Shown: one piece after another, positions 44,286 to 54,872 of the stretch | Numbering within the stretch: position 1 is the stretch's first letter | Layout: the number at the start of each line of letters is the position of its first letter | Origin: Actinostola sp. cb2023 | Taxonomy: Eukaryota; Cnidaria; Anthozoa; Actiniaria; Actinostolidae | Assembly (NCBI GenBank): GCA_033675265.1 | Contig: JAUJYZ010000718.1 | Span: forward strand, 92,001 to 156,000 | DNA length: 64,000 nt | Direction: 5' to 3' | Made by a program: the position numbers and the translations under genes | The notes under the pieces: generated by a model | Databases searched by the model: none | Told to the model about the DNA's origin: nothing | What the model saw: the letters and a program-made list of their open reading frames with translations, nothing else

Positions 44286-44905
44286 GTAAATATCATATAT
44301 TTGGGCGATGCTAATAAAGTAAAAAAAATCAATGTAATACTGACATCAATTACTTGAGGAATTACTAGTATTACTGGTATATATTTTTTAAATACACTGC
44401 TCAGTTCGGAATCTGAATCTGAATTTTTAATCGGTAATGCTTGAATTACTTTATCGCCGATATAATGAAAAAGAAAAAAATAATGTACAAAAATAAACAG
44501 GAAAATAAAATGATTTTTAAGGTAGCTAAAGTCAGTATCAAGTATACACCTATCATTCAATAAATGTTCACAAGATGTGAATGGATGATCTGAGATCAAG
44601 ACGTATTATGGGAAACTGATAATGTATGTTAAATAAAATGGATTGAATAATATATGGATTGATAATATATGAGTGTCTTGTGTTAGTAACATGTGAAATT
44701 AATTCATTCGACCTCAAGCTTGGAATCACGCTTGGTGTGTACGAACGAGATATGGCGGAGGTTAACGTGAATTTAAAAGTTTCAGATATTCACCAATTCA
44801 GGTGTATACTGATACTGAACAAGACACACATACCATACACACGTTACATACGGCCACATACATACCGGCCCAGTTATAAAACAGACTACAATATGTGAGA
44901 CATTA
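44286..44905. repeat. Intron-1 remnants of the duplicated block
   Basis: Plus sequence at 44286-44400 and 44798-44905 matches, inverted, the left copy's intron 1 on either side of its 1.6-kb element and at the edge of its tandem array (CCGGCCCAGTTATAAAACAG). Between them is unrelated AT-rich sequence, similar in inverted form to 48590-48790 (CTCAAGCTTGGAATCACGCT). GAGGTTAACGTGAATTTAAA at 44758 recurs inverted at about 46467. Confidence 0.7.
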
Positions 44906-45467
44906 CACTTCAAGTCTACCTAATTAAGTCTAACTAACTTAGGACGAAAAACGAACTTCAGTACAAGTCAAATCTCTAAATACAAACTCTACACATTTTT
45001 ATAACAAAATCTGTTTTCGTGAGTAAAGTTTAATTTATTCAAAAAGTAAAATTTAAAAGGAACTCAACCAAGAAATATCGTGGATAGATTATGGACAATT
45101 CATTGCTCAACCAATCAGAAAACTTGGATATTGCACGGTCACCGTACAACACGAACCGTAACTACGTCCCACTCATACGAAAATGACTCTAACATACGTC
45201 AATCAATCAATAATCAATCAACTAATCTTGGACTTCCTGTGTTGAGATGGGGATCCTGTGGCTAAAATCGAGATTTCTGTTCCCTTATCGATCGATGGAG
45301 ATGATTTTCGGAGCACGCAGTACTTATGACCAGCGGTGCTGTGGTAATAACAACATTACATGGTGCTCGAATGTTACGTTCTCCTTCGTTACATTGTACT
45401 TTACTTACACTCTGAAAAGAAATGATCTGTTAGAAGAAAGGCTCGACGTGCAGTTCATAGTGACTAT

Positions 45468-45938
45468 TTAAAGTGCTACTATGACGAAATTCGTACCATT
45501 GCTAAAGAAATGATTTATTCGCAAAATAGTCTATTAAGCTCCAAGATAGTAGTTTTAGTTGTTTTTAAGTCGATATAAGAATATAGGAGTGAAATATTGG
45601 ACTCTCAAAACAGGCAAAAATACGTCCACCATTACTAAATCGTGTTCCTGCGAACAATAGACTGTGACGTCAGTTTCTCAATGTGAACGGCTCGCTGCAC
45701 TATATTTTTAGTTTAATTGTGATTAAAACATTTGAACAAGAAACAGTGTCTTGAATCGCCAAAAAATCGCAGTGTTGATGCGTGTAAATTAGCAATACGA
45801 CGAATTTGCGACGAACGATGTTGAGAAACTGACGTCACTTCTATTGTACAACGGTTTGGATATGTTAATAAACATACTACCAGGACGGCTAAAAATGAAA
45901 AAAAATCAACGCAAAATTTCATCATAGTAGCACTTTAA
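45468..45938. mobile_element. TTAA-flanked MITE in the right ABCC copy
   Basis: TTAA at 45468-45471 and 45935-45938, TIR AGTGCTACTATGACGAAATT with one mismatch at the right end. An inner pair AACTGACGTCA also mirrors. Non-coding. Confidence 0.85.
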
Positions 45939-46614
45939 AACAGTGAATATTTGGTGAAATACAGCGAAATTGTGTACAAAATTAATTATATTCTCACCTA
46001 TCCATCTCGGTTAACCAAGTGTTATTGTAGATAGCTCGTACCTAATAATCCAGTTATATTACTTAATCAGCAAGACATAGTTTTACTTCTTCTTTCTTCA
46101 TACTATCAATTTATAAACTGTATTGAAAACTTCAGGTAAAATATGTCTATGTATGTTTATGTCAGCTGTGTACGGGGGAAATCGTGCTAGAAAATATACA
46201 AACGCCAATAGCTGGTCGTCCACACATCTATATGTTCAATTCTTATTCATCTATATGTTCAAGGTATAATTTAACGGAGTAGAAGCCGTAAAAGTTCGTC
46301 CTACGATGACGGCAAATAGTTTATTTTACCTCACATCGACTGATTCAAGCTGGACTAAAATACTACTGTGCATGAATCTTCTCCCTTATAACTATTCCAA
46401 TTAATGTTGATAACGGTCGATCTGAATTGGATGATCTGAAACTTTTAAATTCACGTTAACCTCCGTTAATGTTTCTTCCTAAAATATATACGAGACAACT
46501 AACAATGGTTTGGCCCAAACGAGGGCAGCCTTAATAGGGAACTTCTTGCATGGTTGACGTCCTACTGACTGCCAGGGTGGGTGGGTTGGTTGGTAACTTG
46601 AACGCTGATAATAT

Positions 46615-47640
46615 TGTTGAGGTCGGTACATGTCCTGAGCATCACGTCGAGGTTCTCGGCACACCGGGGGTTTGGCAATGTAGGGCAGCATGTGAAGAAG
46701 TCGTCCAGATAGTGCCATACCGTATCGCATCCTCTATCCTTCATAACAAAGGCTAGAGCATCCGCAAACCTAGGCCTGAGGAAGAGTGCTGGTGAACTGC
46801 GAGCACCAAATGGAAGGTACATGTCCATAAAGTAGCCTGTGTGTAACTCGCCTTGTATGAAAATCGGCCATGTGAATCCGAGGAGTGGCCAGTCGGCACG
46901 TCGGACCAAAATATGACGATAAGCGTCGGAGAGGTCAAGCTTCGCCATCAATGCTGCATGGCCCGCGCGTTTGATGAGGTTGATGGCTTGGTCGAGTGTG
47001 TCGTAGTTGCAGGGGAAATGTTCGGGGGAGATGTGATCGTTGATTGATTGGTCCGGGGGCCACGATAAGTCGTGAATTATGCGGTAGCGTTACGGGTTCG
47101 AGTGCCTCTTCGGGATGGCACCCAATGGCGATCCCACGAAACGAGGGGACGGAGGTGACGTAAAAGGTCCTACCTTGCGAACTTAGGCCTAGTTCGCGGT
47201 TTAGTTCCTGTACGACAGGAAGGCTAAATTCAATTGTAGACTGATGGTTTGGGTGGCAGTGTGGTAGAGTAGGTCCCTGGTAGCCAAGCGCCACACCGTG
47301 TTGAATTTCATGGAGGAGAGACTTGACCAACGGTTGGTCTGGGAGGTTATCTAGTGCCTGCCTCCACTTGGCTACGTCGAACGGGGACCGGGAATTAGGT
47401 AGATTTTGGGCAATCTGCCAGGGGGTGACTTCCCTTGCAGGTTTTACACACATGCGCCCGTCGGCATTGTGCGCCCATATTGCAGGCCTTGCGCTGGTAG
47501 AGGTTGCACCCCTCTTTGCCATCGTGTGTCCACTGGTCTCGTTTCCAGGCTTCAGTCGCGCGAGGCGTTGTTTCCGGTGTCTTCGCAGCCGGGTCTTGCG
47601 GTCGAAAGGGACAGTCACGCGCTTCGTGGTCATAGGCTTT
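46615..47640 (-). pseudogene. DIRS-type reverse transcriptase, truncated and frameshifted
   Basis: Minus-strand frames show SPFDVAKWRQALDNLPDQ and LGYQGP, then after a frame change near 47085 the palm motifs IIHDLSWPP, KLDLSDAYRHILVRRADWPL, LPFGARSSPALF and the catalytic HYLDDF. LDLSDAYRHI and YLDDF carry the metal-binding Asp residues. The SSP motif after LPFGAR is typical of the DIRS/Ngaro branch. The frame ends soon after the active site; thumb, RNase H and the recombinase are absent. It overlaps the end of the gag-like frame, as usual in DIRS elements. Confidence 0.82.
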
Positions 47641-48466
47641 ACAGCGAAAACACTGTTTTGCGTCCGGTCGTAGCGCGGTAGCGTCGAGAGTGGTTGTGTA
47701 CAGTGTGTGGTCTATTGTTCCAAAGCTGGCAATCTCACCGGATGCGAATTTTGACCGGAAACTGATGTCGTAGGTGTAGACAGCTGACCAGCGAAACTTT
47801 CTGCTGGCGGAGTGGATTACAGAGCGATATTTGGCCAAGTCAGTGTAGTTGTACTTGGAGCTCACCATTGAAAGCTCCTCGAACTTAAACCAGGCGGTTA
47901 GCCAGGTATCGAAGGAGTCAATGTTGCGTACGGGTTGTACGCGTTTAGCGATGAGCACGCCGTTTTCATTTGCTACGGTAAGGGGACCCTCGTTTGCTAA
48001 GGCACCTTCCGCGCGTAATAAATCGGTGAAATTCACGTACTCACCCCTGTGAATTGTTTCTTTGATTTTATTCCGTGGTATAGAGGTGGAGTTTGATTGG
48101 AATTCCAGCATAAGTTGTGGGTCCGGTGTCGAGTTGGTATTTGGGGGCGGTACCGGTTCGTTGTTTTGAGTCGAACGCGTCGCGTAAAGTTGATCCTTGA
48201 TGTGTTTATTGTCGTTGGACAGAGCGTCTACCTGGAGTGATAGGTTCTTGGCGGCTGTTAGTAGTCCCTGAATGTTTGATGCGGGATCTGCTGTTGTCTG
48301 TGGGCTTGCTTTAACTTTCGAGTGGCGGTGTTGTCGTGAGGTCAAGGTCGTACTCCTCTGACTCTTCTGAATTCGCTCTTCCCGTGCATAAAGGACCTGG
48401 CGTGCCAAAGTTGTGTTTTGATGTTTCGGTTTTGCATCCCGGGCAGCGTCCTTTTCGTTTAACCAT
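47395..48466 (-). pseudogene. DIRS gag-like zinc-knuckle protein, frameshifted
   Basis: A likely start at 48466 gives MVKRKGRCPGCKTETSKHNF, a Cys-rich N-terminus seen in DIRS-like first frames; a one-base slip near 48320 joins the main frame. The main frame (to 47395) holds a heptad-rich stretch (LTAAKNLSLQVDALSNDN), a central domain, a CCHC knuckle CFRCKAYDHEARDC and a Cys-rich tail CKTCKGSHPLADC. Nucleic-acid binding is inferred from the knuckle. Non-functional as written. Confidence 0.7.
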
Positions 48467-48902
48467 TTTCCTTTGAACTTGAATTAACTTGAACGCTGAT
48501 AATATACGCTTACTATACGTTACAATGCACTAGCGACAACAAGAGTCACGCTGTGACACACGATATGCCATGAGGTGAATAGTCGTATCAGATAATCCTA
48601 TGCACATTAAGCTAAATTAACACATTAATATCACCCATATTTGACATTCTCGTTCAAACATCAAGCATGATTCCAAGCTTCAGATCAAATGAATGAATTT
48701 CGCATGTTACAAACGAAAGACCCTCAGTTTCCCATAATTCCTCTTGGTCACAGATCATCCATTTCAGATCGTCCATGATCAACATTTATTGAAATAGGTG
48801 TAGTTGAGCCGCTGATGGAGGCCGCCATAAGCATAAAAAAGTTCTTACCTTTCATTGTTCCATACCATCCTACACTACGTTCCATTCCTTCCATACTCCA
48901 TC

Positions 48903-49796
48903 ACAGGTAGCCCAAGGTATCTATGAGAGGCTTGTTATCGAGCTGTATATAAGACTTTATATGGGACCTTAGGCTCTGGTCGATAACTCCGTAAATAATA
49001 AAGCCAATGAACTCTAACCTTCCTGTAGTGTTGTTTGTGTCGTTGTTGATCTCTGGTAGCGATCGTAAACCGTTGAGGCGCGGTTGGCCTGGGCGCGAAC
49101 CAAATTCTTTCGAACGAGTGTCCCCATGGTCTGGAAATGCTGAATTTTGCTCTCGAACTATTGTTAAGCTTATATTATGCTGTCCACTTTGAAAAGAAGA
49201 CAATAAGCTAAGAAGAAAAATCATATCTCAGTTGCGTTTTACGCTAGAATTAAACGTTTAGTATTTCCAGACCATGGGGACACTCGTTCGAAAGAATTTG
49301 GTTCGCGCCCAGGCCAACCGCGCCTCAACGATTTCCGATCTGCACAGGATTATCTTGCCACGGCTTTTAGTGTTTTAAAATGGCTGTTTATTCGATGATC
49401 TCGCTGGATTGCTGCCTCCGCAGGAGAAGTTTTATCGGACTTTTTTTGATGAACTTCAAGGAAATCTATCTGCCTTTCGTGCTGCAGAGTGTCGAAGCAA
49501 GGGGACGTGGTTTAGTGGAGGAAAAAAATTGATTTTCGAGAGTGGGTCAGTCCGATCGGCCATTGCTAGTCTCCTACCTTTCCTTCTTCTTAGTAGTAGG
49601 GGGAGAGCTCAGCTAAAAATCGCCGGAATGACCTGAAATCGCTACCAGAGATCAACAACGACACAAACAACACTAGGTTAGAGTTCATTGGCTTTATTAT
49701 TTACGGAGTTATCGACCAGAGCCTAAGGTCCCATATAAAGTCTTATATACAGCTCGATAACAAGCCTCTCATAGATACCTTGGGCTACCAGCTGTG
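48903..49796. mobile_element. hAT-like foldback element with 8-bp target duplication
   Basis: ACTCCATC occurs at 48895-48902 and 49797-49804. Ends: ACAGGTAGCCCAAGGTATCT and, reversed, CACAGCTGGTAGCCCAAGG. Arms of about 240 bases are mirror images (48903-49140 with 49264-49345 plus 49637-49796). The right arm is split by about 290 bases at 49346-49636, unrelated to the left arm. Same family as 39882-40101. Confidence 0.85.
49346..49636 (+). other. Insert inside the right arm of the hAT-like foldback
   Basis: This 290-base segment interrupts the palindrome. It has an open frame of 75 codons (MLPPQEKFYRTFFDELQGNL) at 49409-49636 with no certain homologue, possibly captured sequence. No terminal repeats of its own were seen. 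Confidence 0.35.
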
Positions 49797-49804
49797 ACTC
49801 CATC

Positions 49805-51660
49805 ACTTCTGGTTTCTATATAATCAGTAAGGATCCTGCACTTTCACAGATCTTCCCTCACTCTCCCATCAGAGCTTACAGCCGATATTCCAACCTTAAA
49901 GACACACTAGTACACACACGCTCTACCTCGACTTCTAATACTCACATTCATAACTGCTGAATTGCGCTTTCTCTCTCCCTGCTCTCCTTGGATGGCCTCC
50001 TGTAGTTTGATCAACCCCCATTATACTCTACCACTATCCCAATGTACCACCGTCACTCCCTCTATTCCAGATGTCACAGATCAGAATATGTTCTCATTAT
50101 GGATAATCCTACTATTTATGGCTGACCTACCTATGTCCTGATATATTTACCATGACTTATTTATCATACCAATTTAGTTGGTCACAACACCAAGTCAAAC
50201 CAACCCATCTATGGCTTTTCAGGCACGTTTATAAACACTTTTACCATTCAACACAGAAGAAAGATGTTGTTTCACACTTCTTTACTTCCTGGTGTGCCTC
50301 TAGTACATTAACATTATTCTACATATTTATACCGTCTACATGCCCATGCATATAAGTCAACTTTTGTACAATATATCAAGGACTTCATTTCTACTCATTA
50401 TTACTACTGTATCAAATATGCCTATTGTCTTCTACCATCAGCCACATTATCTATATCACGATATTTATTACCAAGACTTTATCATCGTATCTTATCTACA
50501 AAGTTCTGTGCATCATTGGTCAACTCCACCACTATCATCTACAATGGAACAATTAAATAACAACAATATTACATATTCGCTAGGTCCCCAATTTTTATCA
50601 TTTTCTCCATTTATCACACTATGTCGGATCCCGTTTTATGTTTTATACGGCCCCCCACTATTATCAACAGTTTAGCTTTCAATAAATTACTATTCCATGT
50701 AGTTTTGCCTGCCTTTTCTCACCTTTTTATTCTTTTATGCATCCCCATCTTCCTTCTGTCTGCACTACTGGTCGGCCATTTTAGTTTACTCCTTCCCAGT
50801 CCACACCTCCACACACAGGGTCGTTTATCCCCCTCCCCCCCCCCCCCCCCCCTCCCCCCTCGTCCTCTCTACCTCCCCCTCCGTAGTATTGGTTTGTTTT
50901 CTAGGATGTCGCCATTTCCTCTTGGCAATAAATTCAATTCCCCTTCGTTTTCTTTTATTTATTTTCCTTTCGACCTTCCGTACACGTCACGGTATGACGG
51001 TTTTTTCTTTTAAACTATGTCACGCGTTTCTTTCTACCGGCTTTTTCTTATAGCTTCGCTACTACATTTCATGTAGCTACTATTCACCTCGGGAAAATGC
51101 CTATTTCAAACATTTTGCTGTCTACCAACCCACTGGTCCACCAGACATTTATCCTTCAAGGTGTGCTCTTCCCTTTTTCTCCAACCTTTTTGTTTCTTTT
51201 CAGCAATGTTTACCATTTATTTTCACTTTTTCCGGTCTACGTTCAGGTTTCAGGCCTTACGTATGTTCAGGTTTCAGGCCTTACAGTGTTCACGTTTTAG
51301 CGTAAGTCTCTCATTCATCCCACCCGACAATTATGTCCCTTGCACTATTGCATGAATTTATTTGGTAACCACGTGTAGGGTTAAGCTTCAAGGCCTTGAA
51401 GTATGAAACACGTTTGTCATCTACCATAATGACAACAGTTTAACGTCTTAACCCCTGATGAGTAATGTTAAACTGGGTTTACCAACCCTACCTCTAAATT
51501 CATGCTTTAGTGATCATATGAGCTCATATTCTACAATCCCAATGAAGACCCTCTCCCTTTTCTCCACAATTCCTAGCCTCACCCCACATCATTTATCACT
51601 TATTCATTTATCCCAACAACAATAGAGTCCGATTTCCTAATTCTCCTTTATCAATCAATT
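49805..51660. other. Pyrimidine-rich gene-free block
   Basis: Nearly 1.9 kb with marked C+T excess on the plus strand and no convincing reading frame. It contains a C-run (50831-50852) and a short direct repeat of TTCAGGTTTCAGGCCTTAC at 51243 and 51267. The purine excess on the minus strand could reflect an old retroelement UTR, but no protein motif survives. Confidence 0.4.
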
Positions 51661-51667
51661 GAAATAG

Positions 51668-51836
51668 GTGTATTCACCGAATCGAAATATGGCGTCCAAT
51701 TTGAACTGCCATTGTTCTGGACTGACTAGCCTCGTGTTCACGTGGAAGTACAAAAGCGTTTTCACATGAATGAGAGGCTAGTCAGTCCAGAACAATAGTT
51801 ATTCAAATTGGTCGTCATATTTCGATTCGGTGTATA
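51668..51836. mobile_element. Foldback MITE in the right ABCC copy
   Basis: Arms GTATTCACCGAATCGAAATA and complement, inner GTTCTGGACTGACTAGCCTC pair. Similar in plan to 54719-54872 (GACTGACTA core). Confidence 0.8.
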
Positions 51837-52246
51837 CTTCAGTGTAGTACGTACTAAATATTCAAGACTGGCTTTTGATTAAACGAGATGAAAGGCTGGG
51901 AAGATGTGTATCAATTCAAGCGAAATCAACTCAACATTTTGAAGCACAAGAAGCCCAAACATATAAGTTTGAAGTTTCTTACAATAATTTTTGCTCTCGA
52001 AAAGTTCAACAACCAAGATATCTCGAAAATAATTAAGTATTTTCATATCATCCTTATTCTATATTTTTAAATTCGTTCATAAATATTATATTATTGTCAT
52101 CTATTATTATATATCTTACAGATGTAACGACTAGTTTAATCACAGTAAAAACATCAGTTAAAAAAGATACAATACAATATTGATATCAATATAATTATCA
52201 TAATTATTTATTAATATTTAATTCACGAAGATAACACAATAGAAAT

Positions 52247-52365
52247 CATAGCCGTGGAAGAGTTTGTATTTTTGATACAAAATCGTCTTCATTTGCATAA
52301 TCTTCAACTTTTATTTTCTCGGCCAAACTTACTGGTATCTTGAAAATTTTAGTAGAACATGATTT
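52247..52365 (-). pseudogene. Possible captured 3' exon of an unknown gene
   Basis: The minus strand reads KIPVSLAEKIKVEDYANEDD and FVSKIQTLPRL then stop. The composition looks like a genuine acidic protein C-terminus. It directly abuts the ABCC linker scrap at 52366 on the opposite strand, so it may be a rearrangement filler. I do not recognise the protein. Confidence 0.3.
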
Positions 52366-52457
52366 TATGAACACTAGTCCGAGTGCAATTTCCTCTTTAA
52401 AAGATGAGATGGAGAAAGCTAGTGGAATTGATTTATTCGAAGAAGATGAAGACAGAT

Positions 52458-53790
52458 GAAGCAGGCCCCAAAGGTCCACATTTTGGGGATACTGTCAAGG
52501 TCCACTATATTTAGAGTCAGTTAGAATCAGTGCAGTCCGTTAAAGTGAAGGATATTAGTAAACAATGGAAATAGCAGTAATGATAACAACCACTATTCAC
52601 TGGCAAACTAAAACCGACTGCACTCTCTTTCCACCCTGAACGAACCGCGCGGCGCCAAACTTGTCCATGCACACCCATTATTACGTTGAATTTGACTTAG
52701 AAGAGGTGGTAAATCTCAGTTTGCCACCAAACACCTACGGAGGCTGGATCACAGGCAACTCAAGCTCAATACGTTTGTAAGGGAATGTATGGGGATTTAA
52801 ATTATGCCGTATTTTTGCACAAAAGAGTCAAAAATCAACAGAATGATACAACACAGGTAAAGTTGACAAATTGTTATTAAATATTTCCAAATAAAATACG
52901 GCATATTTTAAATCCCCATACATTCCTTTATAAACGTATTGAGCTTGGGTTGCCTGTGATTAAATGGGAACTGGGATTGGCCATTTTTTACACTGGAAAA
53001 ATGGAATTGTACCACTGGGACTGGGATTTTGCTAATGGGACTGGTAATTTCAAAACCACTTTGGGAATGGGAAAGCGTATTCATTGCAAAACAGCATATT
53101 ATTATAAGCCTTATACATTTTTCAATATGCATTGGTTTGCCGAGACAGTGTAGGAAGTAATTAGCAATACGCGTAAATCACAAATAGCTCTTGGAGAACG
53201 CTGAAAATAGCATTTCCGAGCCGGCTCTAGATTTCAAAAATTTAGAGGCTCGCGCCTACGGCGCTCGCTATACGTTCCCCACCACTTATTTTCCATTTCC
53301 TACGGTCCTGCAACGATATTATCCTTGCTATGATAGGAGACGAGGATGAAGCTGCACATACAACCACAACACGCTTGGGAAGAATCATAAAAAAGAGCGG
53401 AAATTGATTTTTTCTTTTTGCAACCATTTATCAGGTCAAATAGAGCAACCAAGAGAACGGTTTTTAATACGGTTTCAAAGCAAGAATTTTTCTTTAAATC
53501 GACTGGGAAATGGGATTTGTAGGCTCCCTTCAGGATCCTCTATGAATTGCTGCTATCCTAAGTGCATTTTGATAGTTTGATCCACTTTGGCCTGGGGAGC
53601 ACCCCCCCACAAAAAATCCTGGCTACGAACCTGGTTTGTATATGTATGTTTTAATGTTGTGAGAGCTTCTTCTTGCTCTTCGCGCTTCATTATTTTCACG
53701 ATGTTCTTTTTGGACACTAGCAAAATATAATCTGCCCAATACTCACAATTTCGACTGTTTCACGTTTTGTTTTTCTTTTTTTTAAATTAG
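52458..53790. other. Non-coding stretch before the right-copy TMD2 exon
   Basis: Contains the foldback at 52749-52960. From about 53636 to 53790 it matches the left copy's intron 4 in inverted form (TGTATGTTTTAATGTTGT). The rest shows no gene. Confidence 0.5.
52749..52960. mobile_element. Foldback element
   Basis: TCACAGGCAACTCAAGCTCA at the left is mirrored by TTGAGCTTGGGTTGCCTGTG at the right, with inner AATGTATGGGGATTTAAA arms. The termini recall the ACAGGTAGCCC hAT-like ends, but no 8-base duplication was found. Confidence 0.75.
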
Positions 53791-54470
53791 CGTATCCTGT
53801 GTTTATATCCTGGTGGATCAAAGTCATGGCTAACATGTCGTACCACGATCAGAGAAGTACCTTTGTCCTTGGTGTTTATGGTGGTCTAATAGGAGGAAAC
53901 CTCGTCATTCCATTCGTTGCAGACACATTGTTGTTTTTTCTACTACTCAGATCGTCTGAGAAGATGCACGACATGATGACTCTGGCCGTCATTAAATCGC
54001 CTGTGTTATTCTTTGACACCAACCCTGCTGGAAGAATTATGAATCGTTTCTCCAAGGACATCGGGGCGATGGACGACCGTTTGCCCTGGTCATTCGTCAT
54101 TTTTTTGGCCGGGATTTGTGTATTCTTTGTTATACTGGTGGTAACGTGTATCATCAACTATTGGTTCATCCTAATCATCATTCCCACTTTGATCGCGTTT
54201 TATCTTCTTTGCCGTTATTACCTCAAGGCTGCTCGAGATTTGTCCAGATTAGAAGCAACTCGATGTAGCCCTGTTTACGCACATATCTATGACACAATGG
54301 AAGGGCTGGAAGTTATCCATTGCTTACACATGGAGGAAAGGAGTGTGGAGAAGCTCTACAAGTAAGCTTGCACCCACTGCTCGTAAATCATATAGATATA
54401 TTTTTCAGCTTGTACAGTCATTCTAAAAGTGGTTGGCCTTGTACAATAAATAAATGCTTCAAGAATTGTG

Positions 54471-54663
54471 AAGGCCGATTTACACGGTACAACGTTTGCT
54501 TACAACCATCGCATACAACTTGCTCACGCCATGTTTACAACACGAGTTGTGTCGTCTAAATCATCCATACCACTTACCAGGTTTTACGACTCCTAAGTCA
54601 TGTTGTAAGCTAGTTGTATGCGATGGTTGTAGGCAAACGTTGTACTGTGTAAATGGGGCTTTA
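54471..54663. mobile_element. Foldback MITE downstream of the right-copy TMD2 exon
   Basis: AAGGCCGATTTACACGGTAC and its imperfect complement; inner CAACGTTTGCTTACAACCAT and GCGATGGTTGTAGGCAAACG pair. About 190 bases, non-coding. Confidence 0.78.
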
Positions 54664-54718
54664 CTCGTTTGACATCAAACCATTGTCCTTGTGCAGCATG
54701 ACCATGTGAAAACCCGCA

Positions 54719-54872
54719 ATAGACCGAATGCAATAATGGCTCCCAAATTTAAATAGTCATAATTGTTTTAGACTGACTAACGTAAACCTCGTGCAAGCTC
54801 ATGGACACGAGACTAGTCATTCCGAAACAATTGTATAATTTAAATTGGCAGCCATTATTGCATTCGGTCTAT
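54719..54872. mobile_element. Foldback MITE in the right-copy intron before 55085
   Basis: ATAGACCGAATGCAATAATG at the left, perfect complement at the right, inner GACTGACTA / TAGTCATTC pair around a CGTGCAAGCTCATG loop. Confidence 0.8.

Larger units (their letters stand above)
46615..48484 (-). mobile_element. DIRS-type retroelement fragment bounded by a 21-bp direct duplication
   Basis: The flanks 46594-46614 and 48485-48505 are identical over 21 bases (TAACTTGAACGCTGATAATA plus T). Inside, on the minus strand, are a gag-like frame and a reverse transcriptase that stops within the palm domain. The identical flanks look like a target-site duplication, so this truncated copy was probably inserted as such, perhaps by LINE machinery, although no poly-A tail is visible. 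No tyrosine recombinase, RNase H or DIRS terminal repeats were found. Confidence 0.72.

Noticed and set aside
46479..46730. Separate 83-codon minus-strand gene
   Set aside because: It is an out-of-frame shadow of the DIRS reverse transcriptase crossing the insertion boundary.
50152..51355. Series of plus-strand frames rich in Ser, Leu, Phe and Pro
   Set aside because: Pyrimidine-rich sequence gives long open frames; composition and lack of motifs argue against coding.
51410..51480. Hammerhead ribozyme (CTGATGAG at about 51456)
   Set aside because: No GAAA follows; the sequence after the core is TTAAAC and stems do not form.
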